NCBI RefSeq assembly: GCF_030817415.1
Contig: NZ_JAUSZI010000002.1
Location: 11,197,501 to 11,261,500 of the forward strand
Direction: 5' to 3'
Origin: Streptomyces umbrinus
GTDB lineage: Bacteria; Actinomycetota; Actinomycetes; Streptomycetales; Streptomycetaceae
Length of the DNA: 64,000 nt
Positions 18,401 through 26,526 of this stretch are shown in pieces. The notes under the pieces were generated by a model, which did no database searches, was not told the origin of the DNA, and saw nothing but the letters and a program-made list of their open reading frames with translations. Position numbers and translations under genes: made by a program. Within the stretch, counting starts at the first letter, position 1; each line of letters starts with the position of its first letter.

Positions 18401-19298
18401 GCAGGTCGGCGCCGGGCGCCACCCCCTTGCGTCCGCCACCGGACGCGGCTCCGCTGCCTCCGACGATCGACGCGACATGTGTGCCGTGCCCGAAGGCGTC
18501 CCCGGTACCGGAGCTGCCCGAGAAGTCCTTGGCCTCGGCGATCCGTCCGGCCAGATCCGGATGGGACTGGTCCGCGCCGGTGTCCAGCACGGCGACCTTG
18601 ACCGACTCGCCGCGATAGCCGGCCTTCCACACGGCGGGCGCGCCGATCTGCGGGACACTGCGGTCCAGCGTGGCGTTCACCCGGCCGTCGAGCCACACCC
18701 GAGGAGTGCCGGCGGCCCGTGCGGCGCTCACCGGGCCGTCGTCCGGGGCGAGTTGCTTCCAGAACCGACCGAGATCCTCCTCGGCGACCCGCACCGACCG
18801 CGCGCCGATACTGTCCAGCCGTCGGACCGGCGAGCCGTCCTCGGCGAGGACGGTCAGCCGCCGCACGGCGGACGCCGCCGCGCCGTCGGCTCCCGCCACG
18901 ATCAGTGGGAGCGCGTCGCTGTGCGCCTCGTCGTACCGCTGGGCGAGCAGTGCGCTCACGTCGAACAGCTTCCGGTCCAGGCGCCCCGCCGAGACCAGGT
19001 CCCCGGCGTCGGATGGCAGGACCGTCAGACGCCCGTCCTGTTCGTAGGTCCTGAAGAGGATGTGCCGCCGCCCGGCACCGGGAGTGACCGAGGCGGTCCG
19101 CCGCCCTTCGGCGTCGGTGCCCACGGTCACCCGGTCACCCGTGATCAGCCGCACGGTGCCGAGGTTCTTCGGCGCGGGAGCGTCGGCCGCCGCTGTCGCC
19201 GTGGGCCCCGTGCCGGTGCCGGCGGCAACCGGCGCCACGGCGCCGGCAGCCAGGGCGAGCCCTGTCGATATCGCCGCCGCCAGGCGGATCCGTCTCAT
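15498..19298 (-). CDS. Secreted S8 family serine peptidase (subtilase)
   Basis: A 1266-residue extracellular subtilase. The ATG at 19298 (GGAAGG upstream) opens a standard signal peptide ending near VAAGTG; in-frame starts further upstream lack ribosome sites. After a propeptide of about 200 residues comes the catalytic domain with Asp239 (AVLDTGADQSHPD), His271 (GHGTHVASIVGG), oxyanion Asn368 (AAGNNG) and Ser449 (SGTSMASPHVAGAAALL). Downstream lie beta-rich regions and a PA-like segment (GKLAVITNEQGLNERDLAEQ, then GIVLVHF), and a C-terminus with a bacterial Ig-like stretch. All four active-site residues are present. It is far longer than simple subtilisins, as usual for streptomycete high-mass subtilases. 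Confidence 0.93.
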   Translation of the reverse strand: MRRIRLAAAISTGLALAAGAVAPVAAGTGTGPTATAAADAPAPKNLGTVRLITGDRVTVGTDAEGRRTASVTPGAGRRHILFRTYEQDGRLTVLPSDAGDLVSAGRLDRKLFDVSALLAQRYDEAHSDALPLIVAGADGAAASAVRRLTVLAEDGSPVRRLDSIGARSVRVAEEDLGRFWKQLAPDDGPVSAARAAGTPRVWLDGRVNATLDRSVPQIGAPAVWKAGYRGESVKVAVLDTGADQSHPDLAGRIAEAKDFSGSSGTGDAFGHGTHVASIVGGSGAASGGGRKGVAPGADLLVGKVLGDDGYGTESQVIAGMEWAADAGAKVVNMSLGSDSPSDGTDPMSLALNELTERTGALFVVAAGNNGEQGTGTIGSPGAADAALTVGAVDRNGGLAPFSSRGPRAGDDAVKPDLTAPGVGIVAARAAGTTMGDPVDAHHVAASGTSMASPHVAGAAALLAQRHPGWSAARLKDALVSTARTATGRQVTEQGGGLVDVEAAALGPVTATGTVALGPFETGGGNTRTTQMRYTNTSDADITLALTTRLATAGGRAPAEGAVRLGSASVRVPAGATAEVPLTVDPARAQQGDYYGYVTAASANGKVTVHTTVSLVVQGPVHRLTVKTVDHKGKPVEALPTIWGADGFVGYTGTDPAVAEVEEGTYQLDYSSLDPAADGQELRHVVVPEVKVTKDMSVTLDARRTTLVDIRTPRPAEQRGILSYQTYRKIDGHSLLQGTMYFDVGRRLYVSPTSAVTDGTFEFASRWQFVAPLLDMAVSGGKGGTDSVDAYYMPSSPLFDDKGTRLTAVDAGDATAPDFRRARGKLAVITNEQGLNERDLAEQAAAAGVRGIVLVHFSDIAWTRWHPEGDRWGVPTVRIGASAGAALLKRIGKGHTTVKFTGTARSPYLYDVMQVSSQRIPEKVVHTVSERNSAVVRARYADNGGAPWASEQRFARRPYQDTAWLQYTRYVPTGFDRTEYVSSGDTAWQHFVHHETTFDVDTPLRVGMADAPRTYRAGERPSDTWQGAVVRPSIPRGTTTPSVRRGDVLSLRIPEFTDSQSGHRSRLLAGGGGIGTSGGAKAAQGDSAAAVLYRNGRKTGEADSAWTDFEVPSGAADYRLDLTTSRVSQEWAYGTGTETSWSFRSGGTGSTDAATTLPLLQLDYDVPVDAYNAVRSGRTHTVGLSVRAQDALAAPRGVSVQVEASYDDGGSWSRAEVKDRGHNVFEAAVRKPSRVRGDAYVTLRVTARDAAGNSVRQTVQRAYLHRG

Positions 19299-19585
19299 CA
19301 GTCCCGTGCCTTCCGTCGTACGCGCGAAGAAGTTCATGCGCTGGACAGAATCCGGTGGTACGGAATGCCATGTCACTCGATTCCGGTGGCACAGGTGGGA
19401 CATGTCGCAACAGCGACACCGCGCGTTCCTCTCCGTCGGGCGCGATACCGGAGGTGCGCGTGGGTGAGTACGCACCCCGCCGACCTGAGTATGTGAACTC
19501 ATGCCTCACCGGACCCGGCCGAAGAGACTGGACCGCAGCGGGGAGCCGGAGTGGCCGGAACCTCTCGTACGAGGGAGCAAGCACG

Positions 19586-19888
19586 ATGAGTTCAGTCACC
19601 GGGGTCCAGAAGCTCAGCGCTCCCTTCGGCACCTGGCCCGCTCGGCTGTATCTCGCGGTGTCCGCCGCGCTGATCGTCTGGCTGGCCGTCGTGTCGTCGC
19701 AGCCCACGGGTGACGCCTCCTTCGCCGCGGTGATCCCGATCCTCTTCACGGCCCCGACCAGCCTGCTGATCCTGGCGGTACCGGACGCATCGACGGCCTG
19801 GCTGTACGCCGTACTCGGCGCGTCCGCCATGGCCAACGCGTGGCTCATCGACCTCGTCTGGCGGCGGCTCAGCAGCCGGAAGGGCTGA
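19586..19888 (+). CDS. SCO4225-like small membrane protein
   Basis: A 100-residue protein from an ATG preceded by GAGGGAG. It has three hydrophobic segments (LYLAVSAALIVWLAVVSS, AVIPILFTAPTSLLILAV, TAWLYAVLGASAMANAWLI) and a basic end (WRRLSSRKG). The spacing and the FTAPTSLL motif resemble the SCO4225 family of streptomycete membrane proteins. Function is unknown. It is divergent from the S8 protease gene and precedes the SDR gene by 57 bp. Confidence 0.7.
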   Translation: MSSVTGVQKLSAPFGTWPARLYLAVSAALIVWLAVVSSQPTGDASFAAVIPILFTAPTSLLILAVPDASTAWLYAVLGASAMANAWLIDLVWRRLSSRKG

Positions 19889-19945
19889 GCGGAGGGGCTG
19901 ATTCGCTCCTGCTGCGGCCGACGTCGTGATGCGTATGCTCGCCCG

Positions 19946-20752
19946 ATGACCGGACAAGAGATCACACAGGGGAGCCACCAGGGCCTGCTCGCAGGCCAGG
20001 TGGTCATGATCACGGGGGGTTCCAGCGGTATCGGCGAGGCCGCGGCACGTCTGTTCGCGGAGGAGGGCGCGGCGGTCGTCCTGACGGCCCGCCGCGCGGA
20101 GCGGTTGAACACGCTCGTGGAGGAGATCGGCGCGGCCGGCGGGCGGGCGCTCGCGGTTCCGGGCGATGTCGCCGTCGCGGCCGACGTCCGCCGCGCCGTC
20201 GAGGCGGCGGTGGAACACTTCGGCGGGCTCGACTCCGCTTTCAACAACGCGGGTTACGCCACCGTCGGCACCCTCCTGCACGAGACCGACGACGAGGTGT
20301 ACGACCGCACGATGGACGTCAACGTCCGGGGCGTGTGGAACTGCATGAAGCACCAGTTGCCCGTGATGCTCGCGTCGGGCAAGGGCGGTTCCATCGTCAA
20401 CACCAGCAGTACGGCGGGCCGTTACGCGACCGGAGCCTCCGTCCCGTATGTCGCGTCCAAGCACGCCATCCTGGGGATCACCCGCGCGGCGGCGGCCGAG
20501 TACGGGGACCAGGGCATCCGCGTCAACGCGCTCGTCGTCGGTACGACACGCAGCGAGATGATCGAGGAGGCCGTGCGGCAGTACCCGGACCTGGAGCAGG
20601 CGTTCATCGCCCCGCAGATCCAGAAGCGCATGGCGTCGCCCCGCGAGATCGCCGAGGCGGCGGCCTGGATGTGCAGCGACCGCTCGTCGTTCGTCACCGG
20701 TGTGGCGATGCCGGTGGACGGTGGCATCTCGGCCCAGGCCAAGGCCGGCTGA
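19946..20752 (+). CDS. SDR family NAD(P)-dependent oxidoreductase
   Basis: A 268-residue classical short-chain dehydrogenase. The cofactor motif TGGSSGIGEAA is near residue 24 and NNAG near 98. The catalytic region carries a serine in NTSSTAGRYATGASV and the YVASK Tyr/Lys pair near 167-171, so the triad is intact. A C-terminal MPVDGGISAQ matches the usual family ending. The TARRAERL segment after the second strand suggests preference for NADP(H). The substrate cannot be assigned. It converges with the TauD-like gene, with 29 bp between stops. Confidence 0.9.
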   Translation: MTGQEITQGSHQGLLAGQVVMITGGSSGIGEAAARLFAEEGAAVVLTARRAERLNTLVEEIGAAGGRALAVPGDVAVAADVRRAVEAAVEHFGGLDSAFNNAGYATVGTLLHETDDEVYDRTMDVNVRGVWNCMKHQLPVMLASGKGGSIVNTSSTAGRYATGASVPYVASKHAILGITRAAAAEYGDQGIRVNALVVGTTRSEMIEEAVRQYPDLEQAFIAPQIQKRMASPREIAEAAAWMCSDRSSFVTGVAMPVDGGISAQAKAG

Positions 20753-20781
20753 GCCCAGCGGACTCGCCCGGCCCGTCGTTC

Positions 20782-21732
20782 TCACCAGCGCTGCGGTTCG
20801 CTCCCCACGATCGGTGCCGACGGTTTGCCGTCCACGCCGACCGGGACGTCGCCCGCGAGCATCACCCGGTGCATGACCCGGGGATGATCGAGGTGTGTCG
20901 TGTCGCTGGGGGCCAGGTGGATGGTGGCCCTGTTGTCCCAGAAGGCCACGCTCCCCGGCTCCCAGCGGAACCGCACGGTGTACTCGGGCCGGGTCGCCTG
21001 ACCGAGGAGCATCTCCAGCAGCGGCGCGCTCTCCATGCGGGACAGTCCCAGGATCTGCTCGACGTAGTAGCCGTTGACGAACAGCACCCGCTCGCCCGTC
21101 TCCGGGTGGACCCGCACCAGCGGATGGTCGGAGGCGATCTGCCGGTCCAGCAGATGCCGTACGTACGCGTCCTCGCCGGGCCGTGGCTGATAACCGACCC
21201 CCAGCCGGTGCTCCGCGCGCAGCCCGTCGAGGAAGTCGCGCAGGGGCGCCGACAGCCCGGCGTAGGCGGCCGCCAGGTTGGCCCAGGTGGTGTCGCCGCC
21301 GTACGAGGGCACGTCCTCCGCGCGCAGGATGGTCGCGGCCGGCGGATCGACGCGGGCGCCGTGGTCGCAGTGCCAGCCGCGCAGCAGCGAGTGCCGGCGC
21401 CTGCGCAGCCATTCGTCGTGGTCCATGCCGTAGCGGCCGCCGAGTTCCAGCCGGTCGGCCGTCGTCTCGACCTCCGGGAAGTCCGGGGGTGACGCGCTGC
21501 CGCGTTTGCCGAGGCGGACCGGTTCGCCGAACCGCCGGGCGAACGCGACATGCGAGGAGTGGTCCAGGCGCTGCCCCCGGAAGAACACGACCTTCCAGCG
21601 CAGCACCGCCGCCCGGATCCCGGCGACCACCGCGTCGTCCAGGTCCCCGGCCAGGTCGACGCCCGTGATCTCCGCGCCGATGTGCCCCGCGACCGGCTTC
21701 ACCTCGACCTGCGTGTCCCTGTCCGTCGTCAT
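20782..21732 (-). CDS. TauD/TfdA family Fe(II)/2-oxoglutarate dioxygenase
   Basis: A 316-residue oxygenase of the taurine/2,4-D dioxygenase family. It would couple 2-oxoglutarate decarboxylation to oxidation of a small sulfonate- or carboxylate-bearing substrate. The iron-binding facial triad is visible as the HCD in RGWHCDHGARVDPP (near 120) and a distal histidine near HPRVMHRVML (about 285-294), with the following arginine expected to bind 2-oxoglutarate. The N-terminal VKPVAGHIGAEITGVDL is the family opening. It follows the TetR gene on the same strand (88 bp gap). The true substrate is not readable. Confidence 0.9.
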   Translation of the reverse strand: MTTDRDTQVEVKPVAGHIGAEITGVDLAGDLDDAVVAGIRAAVLRWKVVFFRGQRLDHSSHVAFARRFGEPVRLGKRGSASPPDFPEVETTADRLELGGRYGMDHDEWLRRRRHSLLRGWHCDHGARVDPPAATILRAEDVPSYGGDTTWANLAAAYAGLSAPLRDFLDGLRAEHRLGVGYQPRPGEDAYVRHLLDRQIASDHPLVRVHPETGERVLFVNGYYVEQILGLSRMESAPLLEMLLGQATRPEYTVRFRWEPGSVAFWDNRATIHLAPSDTTHLDHPRVMHRVMLAGDVPVGVDGKPSAPIVGSEPQRW

Positions 21733-21820
21733 ACGGGCTCCGTCGATCGCTCGTTCCGACTGGTCGGGGCAAGCATGACCGCTCCGTCCGGAGTGCGACA
21801 GTGCGCCTCGGGGGAGCGGT

Positions 21821-22525
21821 TCACGTCCGCGTGCGAAGGGCCGAGGCCCGGGCCGTCAGCGCGTCGAGCAGCAGGTCCACGGCCGGTTCGAAAGAGCTCT
21901 CGGCCATGGCGTGCAGCTCGCCCCGCACCTTGCTCAGCGCGGGATAGGACTCCGGGTCGACCGACTGGTAGGCCTGCGTCCACGCCCGCTCGTCGGCCTC
22001 GCGCTCCTGCCGGGGGAGTGCGCAACACGCGGCGTCCAGCGCCGCGTGACCGAGGACGGTGTCGATGAAGGCCAGGTAGAGACGGACGGCCTGGGCGGGC
22101 TGGAATCCGGCGGACAGCAGCAGACCCACACCGGTCTCCACGGCGTGGAACTCGTGCTCACGACGGGTGATGCGGTACGAGGCCATGGCCGCCGCGCGCG
22201 GATGGGCGAGATAGCCGGCCCGCACCCGCATCGCCATCTCGCGCAGCGAGGCGACCCAGTCGGGACCCGGGACGAAGCCGGCCATGGCATCCCCGATGAT
22301 CCGGTCGGAGACGGCCAGCAACAGATCGTCGGTGTTGCGGAAGTAGCGGTACAGCGCGCTCGGGTCGCACCCGAGGGCCGCGCCGAGGCGGCGCACGCTC
22401 AGCGCCTCCGGACCGTGCTCGCCGATCAGCCGCAGCGCGGTCTCGGTGATGAGCTCCTTGGACAGCACGACGCCCGAGGCGGTCGGGCGGCGGCGTCGGC
22501 GTTCCTGCGGGGCGCGGGTGGGCAT
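21821..22525 (-). CDS. TetR family transcriptional regulator
   Basis: A 234-residue repressor-type protein. The ATG at 22525, with AAGGGA nine bases upstream, is chosen over an upstream in-frame start. The HTH lies at about 35-65 (TETALRLIGEHGPEALSV, LGAALGCDPSALYRYFRN). The C-terminal ligand domain has the TetR_C-like ELHAMAESSFEPAVDLLLDAL. It is divergent from the permease-amidohydrolase pair across 168 bp that contain an inverted repeat, and upstream of the TauD-like gene, so it probably controls one or both. Confidence 0.88.
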   Translation of the reverse strand: MPTRAPQERRRRRPTASGVVLSKELITETALRLIGEHGPEALSVRRLGAALGCDPSALYRYFRNTDDLLLAVSDRIIGDAMAGFVPGPDWVASLREMAMRVRAGYLAHPRAAAMASYRITRREHEFHAVETGVGLLLSAGFQPAQAVRLYLAFIDTVLGHAALDAACCALPRQEREADERAWTQAYQSVDPESYPALSKVRGELHAMAESSFEPAVDLLLDALTARASALRTRT

Positions 22526-22593
22526 GAGGGCGGATCCCTTCGCACGGTCGACGGGCCTGTGCACGCTCAGTGAACGGCCCACTGCGGTCTTAT

Positions 22594-22608
22594 GTCAACA
22601 GCATTGAC
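22594..22608. promoter_or_regulatory. Candidate TetR operator
   Basis: GTCAA-CAGCA-TTGAC is a perfect 5+5 inverted repeat in the divergent spacer between the TetR gene (start 22525) and the permease gene (start 22694). Its position and symmetry suit a TetR-type dimer. It was found by inspection only. Confidence 0.4.
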
Positions 22609-22693
22609 GCAAGGTGTGCGGCCGTTGTTCCATCCTTCGCATCCCCCACACGGCTCTTCCTCCCGTCCCTCTCCCTCCTCGTGAGGAGCCCTG

Positions 22694-24208
22694 ATGTCCT
22701 CCCTCGCTCCCGGCAAGCCCGCCCCGGACCGCCCGCCCGCCGAACTGCGCCGCTCGCTCGGCGTCGTCGACGGGGTCGCCATCGCCGCATCCAGCACGGC
22801 GGCCACCACCAGCATCGCCATCGGCATGGGCGCCATCGGCACGATCGTCGGTCTCCAGGCCCCGGCCCTGCTGCTCCTGGCGTTCCTGCCCGTCCTCGGC
22901 ATCGCCACGGCCTTCGCCCGCCTCAACCGCTCGGAACCCAACTGCGGAAACGGCTACACCTGGGTCGGCAAGTCCCTCGGCCCCTGGCCCGGCTTCCTGG
23001 CCGGCTGGGTCACCCTCGTCGGCTCGATCATCTTCCTCGCCTACACCAGCGCGGTGACCGGCTCGGTGGTGCTGATCTTCGCCAACAAGGCCGGCCTGGA
23101 CTCCCTCGCCGGGATCGCACTCGACCCGACGTCCACCGCCGTGAGCACGGGCGTCGGTCTGGTCGTCCTCGCCGCCGTCACCGTCCTCGCGATCACCGGG
23201 GTGCGCAGCGCCACCCGGCTCCAGTTCGGCCTGCTGGTCTTCGAGTACGCCGTCCTGCTGGTCTTCTGCACCTGGGCCCTGGTCACCGGCCACCAGGACT
23301 TCTCCTGGGCGTGGTTCAACCCCTTCGAGATCTCCAGCGGCACGGCCTTCGCGCAGGGCATGGTCCTCGCGGTGTTCTTCTTCTGGGGCTGGGACGCGGC
23401 GTTCAGCGTCACGGAGGAGACCAGGAGCCCCGGCGACTCGGCCCGCGGCGGATTCATCGCCCTGTTCGCGATGCTCGGGCTCTTCATCTTCGCCTCGGTC
23501 GCCTTCCAGCGGGAGATGAGCCTGCCCGAACTCATTGAGAACGGTCCGCAGGCCCTCCCGTATCTAGGCGCCAAGCTCGCCGCCGAACCCTGGGCCAGCC
23601 TCCCGCTGCTCGCCCTGATGTTCTCGGCCGTCGCCTCCGTCCAGTCCTCCGTCATCCCCACCGCACGCGGACTGCTCGCCATGGGCCGCGACCGCACGAT
23701 GGGCCGGGTGTGGACCCGTATCCACCCCAAGTACGGCACGCCCGCCGCCGGAACCCTCGTCGTCATGTCGATCGCCGCCGCCATCGCCCTGCTCGCCATG
23801 GCCATCCCCAAGCTGAGCGACATGCTGCTGGCCGCCGTCAACGCCATCGGTCTCGTCGTCGCCCTCTACTACGGCCTCACCGCACTCGCCTGCGCCGTCC
23901 GCTTCCGCGCCGCCCGGCACGACGGGCCCCGCGAGGCACTGCTCGCCGTCGGCGTGCCGGCCGCCTCCGGGCTGGTCCTGCTCGGCCTCGGCGGCTACCT
24001 CGGATACTCGTACCTGACCATGACCGACCACATCGAACTCAGCCCCGACAACGGCTGGTTCATGCTCTCCCTGCCCGCCACCATCGTGCTGAGCGGGCTC
24101 GTCATGGCGGCCGTCGCCAAGTACGCCCGCCGCTCGCCGTACTTCACCACCGGGCGCGGCACCGACGCCGACGCGCTCGCCCTCCCGATGGACCGCACCG
24201 CCGTCTGA
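22694..24208 (+). CDS. APC superfamily amino acid permease
   Basis: A 504-residue transporter with about 12-13 membrane helices. The N-terminal LGVVDGVAIAASSTAATTSI corresponds to helix 1 of APC permeases with its unwound substrate-binding Gly/Ala/Ser segment. NCGNGYTWVGKSLGPWPGFL is the consensus amphipathic motif of the family. FFFWGWDAAFSVTEETRSPG is the helix 6-like region. It is expected to import an amino acid, amine or related compound by proton symport. The downstream amidohydrolase starts 27 bp after its stop and is probably cotranscribed, suggesting that the imported compound, or a derivative of it, is hydrolysed inside the cell. Confidence 0.88.
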   Translation: MSSLAPGKPAPDRPPAELRRSLGVVDGVAIAASSTAATTSIAIGMGAIGTIVGLQAPALLLLAFLPVLGIATAFARLNRSEPNCGNGYTWVGKSLGPWPGFLAGWVTLVGSIIFLAYTSAVTGSVVLIFANKAGLDSLAGIALDPTSTAVSTGVGLVVLAAVTVLAITGVRSATRLQFGLLVFEYAVLLVFCTWALVTGHQDFSWAWFNPFEISSGTAFAQGMVLAVFFFWGWDAAFSVTEETRSPGDSARGGFIALFAMLGLFIFASVAFQREMSLPELIENGPQALPYLGAKLAAEPWASLPLLALMFSAVASVQSSVIPTARGLLAMGRDRTMGRVWTRIHPKYGTPAAGTLVVMSIAAAIALLAMAIPKLSDMLLAAVNAIGLVVALYYGLTALACAVRFRAARHDGPREALLAVGVPAASGLVLLGLGGYLGYSYLTMTDHIELSPDNGWFMLSLPATIVLSGLVMAAVAKYARRSPYFTTGRGTDADALALPMDRTAV

Positions 24209-24235
24209 CCCCTTCTCCTCTGGAGCGTTGAACCC

Positions 24236-25894
24236 ATGTCCCACCCCCAGGCCGCCGACCTCGTCCTCACCGGTGGACCCGTCCACACCGTCGACGCCGC
24301 GCGCAGCCGGGCCACCGCCGTGGCCGTGCGCGGCGGGCGGATCGTCGCCGTCGGCCACGACGAGGTCCATGAGCTCATCGGCACCGGTACCGAGGTCGTC
24401 GACCTCGCGGGACGGCTGCTGCTGCCCGGCTTCCAGGACGCCCACGTCCACCCCCAGGGCGCGGGCACCGAACTGGGCCTGTGCCACCTGAACGACACCG
24501 TCGACCCGCAGGAGTACCTCCGGCGGGTGAGGGCGTACGCAGACGAGCACCCGGACGCCGAGTGGATCACCGGGGGCGGCTGGTCCATGGAGGCCTTCCC
24601 CGGCGGCACACCTACCGCCGCCCTGCTCGACACCGTCGTCCCCGACCGGCCCGTGTTCCTGCCCAACCGAGACCACCACGGCGCCTGGGTCAACTCCCGT
24701 GCCCTGGAACGGGCCGGCATCGACGCCCGCACCCCCGACCCGTCCGACGGACGCATCGAGCGGGACGCCGACGGCAATCCCACCGGCATGCTCCAGGAAG
24801 GCGCGGCCCACCTGGTGTCCCGCCTGATGCCCGACCGCACCCCAGAGGAACAACTCGCCGCGCTGCTGCGGGCCCAGTCGGTCCTGCACTCGTACGGGGT
24901 CACCGCCTGGCAGGACGCCATCGTCGGCGAGTTCGCCAACATGACCGATCCGACGCCCGCCTATCACGAGGCCGTCGACCGCGGCCTGCTCACCGCCCGG
25001 GTCGTCGGCGCGCTGTGGTGGGACCGGAGCCGCGGCGGCGAGCAGATCCCCGAACTCGCGGCCCGCAGGGAGGAGTCGAGCCGCGGGCGGTTCCGGGCCA
25101 CCAGCGTGAAGGTCATGCAGGACGGCATCGCCGAGAACCACACCGCCGCCCTGCTGGGCCCGTGTCTCACCGGCTGCGGCTGCGCCTCCGAGAACTCCGG
25201 CCTCAGCTTCGTCGAGCCGGACGAGCTGAAGAAGTACGTCACCGAACTCGACGCGCTCGGCTTCCAGGTCCACTTCCACGCGCTCGGAGACCGGGCGGTG
25301 CGTGAGGCGCTGGACGCCGTGGAGGCGGCACGTGCGGCCAACGGGTGGCGCGACACCCGCCACCACCTCGCCCACCTCCAGGTCGTCCACCCCGAGGACG
25401 TACCGCGCTTCCGTGCACTGGGCGCGACCGCCAACCTCCAGGCGCTGTGGGCCGCCCACGAACCGCAGATGGACGAACTCACCATCCCGTTCCTCGGCCC
25501 CGAACGGGCCGCGTGGCAGTACCCGTTCGGCGACCTCCTGCGCGCCGGAGCCACCCTCGCCGCGGGCAGCGACTGGCCGGTCAGCAGCCCGGACCCCCTG
25601 GCGGCCCTCCATGTCGCCGTCAACCGCGTCGCCCCCGACGCACCCGAGGCCACTCCTGCGTTCCTGCCGGACCAGAGGATCGACCTCGGCGCCGCCGTCG
25701 CCGCGTACACCGCAGGCAGCGCCCACGCCAACCACCTCGACGACACCACAGGCAGCATCACGGTCGGCAGGGTCGCCGACCTGGTCGTCCTGGACCGGGA
25801 CCCCTTCGCCGGGCCGCCGGAGGAGATCGCCGCCACGCGGGTGCTCCAGACGTTCGTCGACGGCCGCCGGGTGTACGCGGCGGGGGACGCGTGA
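24236..25894 (+). CDS. Amidohydrolase, YtcJ-like
   Basis: A 552-residue metal-dependent hydrolase. DLVLTGGPVHTVDAA opens the composite beta-sandwich. GRLLLPGFQDAHVHPQGAG carries the HxH metal ligands (near 72-74). Further ligand regions are SVKVMQDGIAENHTA, the histidine in VHFHALGDRAV, HHLAHLQVVHPED, and the conserved aspartate in AAGSDWPVSSPDPL. The end VGRVADLVVLDRDPF is typical of the amidohydrolase_3/YtcJ group. It would hydrolyse a C-N or C-O bond of an unknown small molecule. It is in an operon with the upstream permease. Its stop lies 9 bp from that of the convergent GNAT gene. Confidence 0.9.
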   Translation: MSHPQAADLVLTGGPVHTVDAARSRATAVAVRGGRIVAVGHDEVHELIGTGTEVVDLAGRLLLPGFQDAHVHPQGAGTELGLCHLNDTVDPQEYLRRVRAYADEHPDAEWITGGGWSMEAFPGGTPTAALLDTVVPDRPVFLPNRDHHGAWVNSRALERAGIDARTPDPSDGRIERDADGNPTGMLQEGAAHLVSRLMPDRTPEEQLAALLRAQSVLHSYGVTAWQDAIVGEFANMTDPTPAYHEAVDRGLLTARVVGALWWDRSRGGEQIPELAARREESSRGRFRATSVKVMQDGIAENHTAALLGPCLTGCGCASENSGLSFVEPDELKKYVTELDALGFQVHFHALGDRAVREALDAVEAARAANGWRDTRHHLAHLQVVHPEDVPRFRALGATANLQALWAAHEPQMDELTIPFLGPERAAWQYPFGDLLRAGATLAAGSDWPVSSPDPLAALHVAVNRVAPDAPEATPAFLPDQRIDLGAAVAAYTAGSAHANHLDDTTGSITVGRVADLVVLDRDPFAGPPEEIAATRVLQTFVDGRRVYAAGDA

Positions 25895-25903
25895 CAGACC
25901 GGA

Positions 25904-26449
25904 CTATGGCCCTTCGGGCGACTGCCAGTCCGAGGCCAGCAGTCCGAACAGCAGGTCGTCCGTCCACTCGTCCTTGAGCCAACTGGCCTGGCGGAGAAGG
26001 CCTTCCTGGACGAAGCCGACCCGTCGCAGCAGCCGGGCCGATCGGTCGTTGCGCGCGTCGCACTCGGCGGAGACGCGGTGCAGTCCTCGGCGCTCGAAGA
26101 GATCGCCGAGGACAGCTCGTACGGCCTCCGTGGCGTAGCCGTGCCCCTGCCGGTCGCCCGCCAGGGTGAAGCCGAGCTCTGCCTGCATGCGGTTCTCGTG
26201 CAGGCAGACCCCGACGTCCCCCACCAGACAGCGGTCGGCCTTGAGCTCGATCGCGTACTGGAACCATCCCGGTTCCTCGGGCGACCCCGCGGCCATGCCC
26301 CGCACCATCCGCGCCGCCGAGTCGAGCGGCACCGGTGCGGTCCAGCTCTGGTAGCGGGCCACCAGCGGATCCGACCGGTACGCGGCCAGCGGCGCCGCGT
26401 CCTCGGCACGGAATCGGCGCAGTACGAGCCTGGGGGTCTCCAGCAGCAT
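25904..26449 (-). CDS. GNAT family N-acetyltransferase (RimJ/RimL type)
   Basis: A 181-residue acetyltransferase. The ATG at 26449 begins MLLETPRLVLRRFRAEDAA, the standard opening of the RimJ/RimL subgroup, so the 26-residue upstream extension is rejected. The acetyl-CoA site is visible as ELGFTLAGDRQGHGYATEAV, and the following segment VSAECDARNDRSARLLRRVGFV is the family C-terminal fold. The acceptor amine is unknown. It is on the same strand as the GH127 gene upstream (77 bp gap), and readthrough is possible. Confidence 0.88.
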   Translation of the reverse strand: MLLETPRLVLRRFRAEDAAPLAAYRSDPLVARYQSWTAPVPLDSAARMVRGMAAGSPEEPGWFQYAIELKADRCLVGDVGVCLHENRMQAELGFTLAGDRQGHGYATEAVRAVLGDLFERRGLHRVSAECDARNDRSARLLRRVGFVQEGLLRQASWLKDEWTDDLLFGLLASDWQSPEGP

Positions 26450-26526
26450 GGCCCGATCGTCCCACGACCGCGATACGCGCCCGGTTCCGCGGAGCCCGGG
26501 ACGTCGGGCCACGAACGGCCAGGGCA

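Noticed and set aside
16320..19496. Very long plus-strand open frame opposite the S8 protease gene
   Set aside because: Antisense shadow caused by high GC. The minus-strand frame has catalytic motifs, signal peptide and ribosome site; the plus frame is Arg/Gly/Ala-rich with no domain.
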